This document shows positions 44,535 through 47,737 of a stretch of 47,737 bases of DNA, in pieces. The stretch spans positions 1-47,737 of the forward strand of contig WRGA01000113.1 of assembly GCA_009787405.1 (NCBI GenBank). The letters are read 5' to 3'. Numbering within the stretch: position 1 is the stretch's first letter; each line of letters begins with the position of its first letter. The translations under genes were made by a program, and so were the position numbers. Below the pieces are notes generated by a model that was given only the letters and a program-made list of their open reading frames with translations, was not told where the DNA came from and did not search any database. The stretch is from Candidatus Azobacteroides sp. (GTDB taxonomy: Bacteria > Bacteroidota > Bacteroidia > Bacteroidales > WRGA01).

Positions 44535-45554
44535 TTATTTTACTTCCCATGTTTCTCCCGAAAGCAGATATTCTTTCAGCGTGCGGGCCGGACGTTTGGC
44601 TTGTACTTCTTTGATTTGCTTTTCAAGTTCTTCTTCGTATGTCGGAGAACTGTATGCACGGATAACGCCGAGCGCCAGCGGAAGATCGCCTCCCATGGTC
44701 GCCAGCTTATAATGCAAAATGTTATCGGCGCATGTTGCATCATGCACCAAGATATCTTTTTCGGTGATCCCGTTTTTACCGATCGTCACGACTTTCAAAT
44801 CAAATCCGTCCAAAACAAGGCCTTTGTCTTTGTTTTTACCGAAAATCATCGGTTCGCCGTGTTTCAGGAAAATCGTTTTGTCGTCCTTGACCTCTTTATT
44901 GAGCACGGAATCGTAGATATTGTCATTGAAAATCACGCAATTCTGCAATATTTCGACCACGGCGGCTCCTTTGTGTTTACCTGCTTCTACCATCATATCG
45001 ACCGACATTTTTAAATCCACGTCGATTGTTCGGGCAAAGAAATTTCCGCGGGCGCCGATCGTCAGTTCACCCGGACGAAACGGTTCTTCGACGGTTCCGT
45101 ATGGCGAGGATTTCGACACAAAACCTTTGTCGGATGTCGGAGAATATTGACCTTTGGTCAATCCGTATATTTTATTGTTGAGCAACAAGATTTTCACGTT
45201 CAAGTTCCGACGGATGATATGGATGAAATGATTTCCTCCGATGGCCAGACAGTCGCCGTCGCCCGTGATTTGCCAAACCGATAATTCCGGATTCGCAATC
45301 TTCAATCCCGATGCAATGGCCGAACCCCGGCCGTGAATCGTATGAAATCCGTAAGTATTCATATAATACGGAAGCCGGGAAGAACATCCGATCCCCGAAA
45401 TCACAGCGGTTTCGCAAGGCTTTATTCCCAATTGCGCCATCGCTTTATGCAGAGAATTCAACACGGCATGGTCGCCGCAACCCGGACACCAACGAACGTA
45501 TTGATCGCTTTTAAAATCTTTCGGGCTGTATGCAGGTATTTCGTTGTAATCCAT
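44535..45554 (-). CDS. korB: 2-oxoacid:ferredoxin oxidoreductase, beta subunit
   Basis: 339 residues. It carries the thiamine pyrophosphate-binding half: YVRWCPGCGDHAVLNSLHKAM, ISGIGCSSRLPYYMNTYGFHTIHGRGSAIASGLKIANPE and the TPP motif GDGDCLAIGGNHFIHIIRRNLNVKILLLNN. With KorA it oxidatively decarboxylates a 2-oxoacid (probably 2-oxoglutarate, or runs reductively to make it) using CoA and ferredoxin. The gene starts 4 bp after the korA stop, consistent with co-translation. Confidence 0.95.
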   Translation of the reverse strand: MDYNEIPAYSPKDFKSDQYVRWCPGCGDHAVLNSLHKAMAQLGIKPCETAVISGIGCSSRLPYYMNTYGFHTIHGRGSAIASGLKIANPELSVWQITGDGDCLAIGGNHFIHIIRRNLNVKILLLNNKIYGLTKGQYSPTSDKGFVSKSSPYGTVEEPFRPGELTIGARGNFFARTIDVDLKMSVDMMVEAGKHKGAAVVEILQNCVIFNDNIYDSVLNKEVKDDKTIFLKHGEPMIFGKNKDKGLVLDGFDLKVVTIGKNGITEKDILVHDATCADNILHYKLATMGGDLPLALGVIRAYSSPTYEEELEKQIKEVQAKRPARTLKEYLLSGETWEVK

Positions 45555-45558
45555 ATCT

Positions 45559-47409
45559 TTATTCCTCCATTAAATGTGTGAAACAATCCGTCAATTCATT
45601 TACCGTGAAAGGCTGCCCCTGTATTTTGTTATATTGCAAAATATTCGCTCCGGGAACTTTGCCGCGCAAATAACCGGCCAATTGACCGTTGTTCAATTCG
45701 CAGACCACCACTTTCTTGAATTTCGGCAATATGTCCGACGTATTTTTCGGCAATGGATTGATGTATTTAAAATGCGTAAACGCCACTTTTTTCCCTTCGG
45801 ACAATAATTGTTCGACGGCCGAATACAAGTGTCCGTATGTTCCGCCCCAACCGACAACCAACAAATCGGAAGATTCATCGCCGTAAATTTCCAAATCGGG
45901 TATTTCATCGGCAATCTTGTCGATTTTGGATTGACGGATTTCCACCATTTTCCGGTGATTTAACGGATCGGTGGAAATGGCGCTTGTTTGGTAGTCTTTT
46001 TCCAAACCGCCGATACGGTGCATGAAGTCGGGCATTCCGGGAATCGCCCAATAACGGGTAAGCGTTTCGGCATTCCGAAAATAAGGTTTCCATCCCTCTT
46101 TCATTTCGGGCGTCACGTAAGGCGGACGAATTTCCGGATAATTTTCCAAATCGGGAATTTTCCAAGCGGAAGAACCGTTCGCCAAAAAACCGTCTGTCAA
46201 TAAAATCACCGGGGTCAAATGTTCCAATGCGATTTTCGAAGCCGTAAACGCCGATTCAAAACAATCGGTCGGAGTCGTCGCTGCCATCACGACAACGGGG
46301 GATTCACCGTTGCGTCCGTAAAGCGCCTGATACAGATCCGCTTGTTCGGTTTTGGTCGGCATGCCCGTGGAAGGGCCGCCCCGTTGCACATCAACCACCA
46401 CCAACGGTAATTCCGCCATGACGGCAAGACCGATGGCTTCCGATTTCAAGGCCAATCCGGGCCCGGAGGTGGAAGTCGCCGCCAGATTTCCGGCAAAACT
46501 TGCTCCGATCGCAAAACAAATGCCGGCAATTTCGTCTTCTGCCTGCACGGCCTTCACTCCCAAGTCTTTACGGGCCGAAAGCTCCTGCAAAATTTCGGTG
46601 GCCGGAGTAATGGGATAACTGCCCAAAAACAATTTCAATCCGGCTTTTTCCGCTGCGGCAATCAATCCGAGCGCCGTCGCTTTATTACCCTGCACATCGG
46701 TGTAAATTCCTTTTTCGGCGATAACCGGTTCAATGCGGTAAGTCGATATGCTTGCATGAATGTTATGTCCGTAATTATATCCGTCGGTCAACGCTTTGAG
46801 GTTGGCTTTTAAGATTTGCTCTTTTTTGCTGAATTTGTTTTGAAGCATTTCGAATGCATATTCCAACGGACGATTCAACAACCAACAGGTCAAACCTAAT
46901 GCAAACATGTTTTTGCATCGAAGTTGGGATTTATTGTCCAATCCGCTGTCGGTCAAACCGGCTTTCACCATCGAAGAAATCGCGGCATCAATCACTTGAA
47001 CGCTCGTCAAACCCAATTCCCCGAACGGATTATCCGTTTTAAAACCGGCTTTTTTCAGATCATTTTCTTTAAACGAATCAGAATCGATGATCACCACCGA
47101 ATCCTTATTTAAAGTCGTTGCATTTACTTTCAATGCCGCCGGGTTCATCGCCACCAATACATCGGTTTTATCACCGGGTGTAAGCACTTTTTTCGATCCC
47201 AAATGCACCTGAAAGCCGGACACGCCGCTTAAGGTTCCTTGAGGAGCGCGAATTTCGGCCGGATAATCGGGAAATGTGGAAATTTCATTCCCGAACACCG
47301 CCGACAGATTGGAAAAGATGCTTCCCGCCAATTGCATTCCGTCGCCGGAATCGCCTGAGAAACGGATCACGATCTTTTCCGGAACTTTTACCTTCATTTG
47401 TTCTGTCAT
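45559..47409 (-). CDS. korA: 2-oxoacid:ferredoxin oxidoreductase, alpha subunit (gamma-alpha fusion)
   Basis: 616 residues from the ATG at 47409; the in-frame start at 47487 adds 26 unlikely residues (MYKSGYFNDRPRK...). The gamma domain comes first (KIVIRFSGDSGDGMQLAGSIFSNL...PAEIRAPQGTLSG), then the alpha (pyrimidine) domain with GSYPITPATEILQELSARK, AEDEIAGICFAIGASFAGNLAATSTSGPGLALKSEAIGLAVMAELPLVVVDVQRGGPSTGMPTKTEQ and a C-terminal VVGWGGTYGHLYSAV domain. This fused form is common in Bacteroidota. First gene of the korAB pair. Confidence 0.95.
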   Translation of the reverse strand: MTEQMKVKVPEKIVIRFSGDSGDGMQLAGSIFSNLSAVFGNEISTFPDYPAEIRAPQGTLSGVSGFQVHLGSKKVLTPGDKTDVLVAMNPAALKVNATTLNKDSVVIIDSDSFKENDLKKAGFKTDNPFGELGLTSVQVIDAAISSMVKAGLTDSGLDNKSQLRCKNMFALGLTCWLLNRPLEYAFEMLQNKFSKKEQILKANLKALTDGYNYGHNIHASISTYRIEPVIAEKGIYTDVQGNKATALGLIAAAEKAGLKLFLGSYPITPATEILQELSARKDLGVKAVQAEDEIAGICFAIGASFAGNLAATSTSGPGLALKSEAIGLAVMAELPLVVVDVQRGGPSTGMPTKTEQADLYQALYGRNGESPVVVMAATTPTDCFESAFTASKIALEHLTPVILLTDGFLANGSSAWKIPDLENYPEIRPPYVTPEMKEGWKPYFRNAETLTRYWAIPGMPDFMHRIGGLEKDYQTSAISTDPLNHRKMVEIRQSKIDKIADEIPDLEIYGDESSDLLVVGWGGTYGHLYSAVEQLLSEGKKVAFTHFKYINPLPKNTSDILPKFKKVVVCELNNGQLAGYLRGKVPGANILQYNKIQGQPFTVNELTDCFTHLMEE

Positions 47410-47657
47410 ATTTTTATTTTGAGTGTTCCCATCGCTATACGATCGAGCCTTTCGGGGTCGATCATTGAAATAGCCGGATTTGTACAATAAACATGTGATA
47501 TCTTCGAGCCGGAGACCCGGTTAAAATCAGTCAATCTCGTGCAGTTTAAAGTGATGCAAAGTAACGAAAAATATGCTTATCATGCAAAAAAAATTATATG
47601 ATTATCGGATGTTATACCCGGCTATTTTCGCAAGTGGGTATAAAAAATGTTGTTTTC
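47410..47657. other. Upstream region of korAB
   Basis: No gene. It should contain the korA promoter on the minus strand. The string TACTTTG occurs (one base short of the -7 consensus) around 47558-47566. The distal part leads into a dispersed hairpin repeat. Confidence 0.35.
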
Positions 47658-47737
47658 TGTCCCGTCAGGGACAACATATTGGTAGAAAGGAGAATTTCTC
47701 CGTCAGCCAAAGTCCCGTCAGGGACGTAATGCGGAAA
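47658..47737 (+). repeat. Two-hairpin dispersed repeat, right copy (runs off the window)
   Basis: TGTCCC-GTCA-GGGACA (47658-47673) and GTCCC-GTCA-GGGAC (47712-47725) flank ATATTGGTAGAAA. Same arrangement, inverted, as 254-326. Confidence 0.65.

Overview
The window looks like a piece of a Bacteroidales (Bacteroidota) chromosome. The evidence is type IX secretion (T9SS) genes in the order porU-porV-ispF and porQ next to cmk, Bacteroidota-type -7 promoter boxes (TAnnTTTG) ahead of many genes, a two-CBM GH77 amylomaltase, a LytS-type histidine kinase, a KorAB 2-oxoacid:ferredoxin oxidoreductase, and weak Shine-Dalgarno signals. A genus cannot be named from sequence alone.

Layout. 1-558 has no gene but holds a heptanucleotide tandem repeat and two kinds of dispersed repeat. 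559-3101 (minus): an MFS transporter and a LytS-like sensor kinase without a response regulator. 3272-7653 (plus): era, a lone DNA cytosine methyltransferase, der and kdsA, closely packed. 7827-10502: malQ, convergent with a minus-strand envelope cluster (two TPM-domain proteins and LemA), then cmk and porQ. 14579-17362 (minus): a TonB-dependent receptor with a small secreted Cys/His-rich protein upstream, probably a metal-related pair. 17528-27050 (plus): an FAH-family hydrolase, two tandem PorU-like C25 sortases overlapping by 4 bp, porV and ispF. 27613-33583: a lipoprotein, secA and a saccharopine-dehydrogenase-like (carboxynorspermidine synthase-like) enzyme. 33805-37230: a radical SAM enzyme, bcp, aroK and alanine dehydrogenase. 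37231-40160: an accessory island with a MITE-like repeat, a HEPN/MNT pair, structured palindromic DNA and an ATPase (DUF4143 type) broken by one frameshift. 40175-43650 (minus): an OmpA-like lipoprotein, a small acidic protein and a secreted serine protease with a T9SS sorting domain. 43938-44383: elongator-type tRNA-Met and initiator tRNA-fMet on opposite strands. 44535-47409 (minus): korB and korA. The window ends in another dispersed hairpin repeat.

How the genes fit together. The strongest theme is the T9SS. PorQ and PorV belong to the outer-membrane attachment machinery, PorU-type peptidases remove the C-terminal sorting signal of cargo, and the S1-like protease at 41410-43650 is a likely cargo. 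The sortase gene is doubled in tandem, both copies keep the His/Cys dyad, and the C-terminal domain of the first copy has diverged. This is the most unusual gene-level feature. The other theme is intergenic repeats: at least three small families (a ~131-bp terminal-inverted-repeat element, a ~100-bp palindromic element and a two-hairpin element), each present two or three times here, plus inverted repeats in both junctions of the porU-porV-ispF cluster. I see no CRISPR array, rRNA, prophage or complete insertion sequence.
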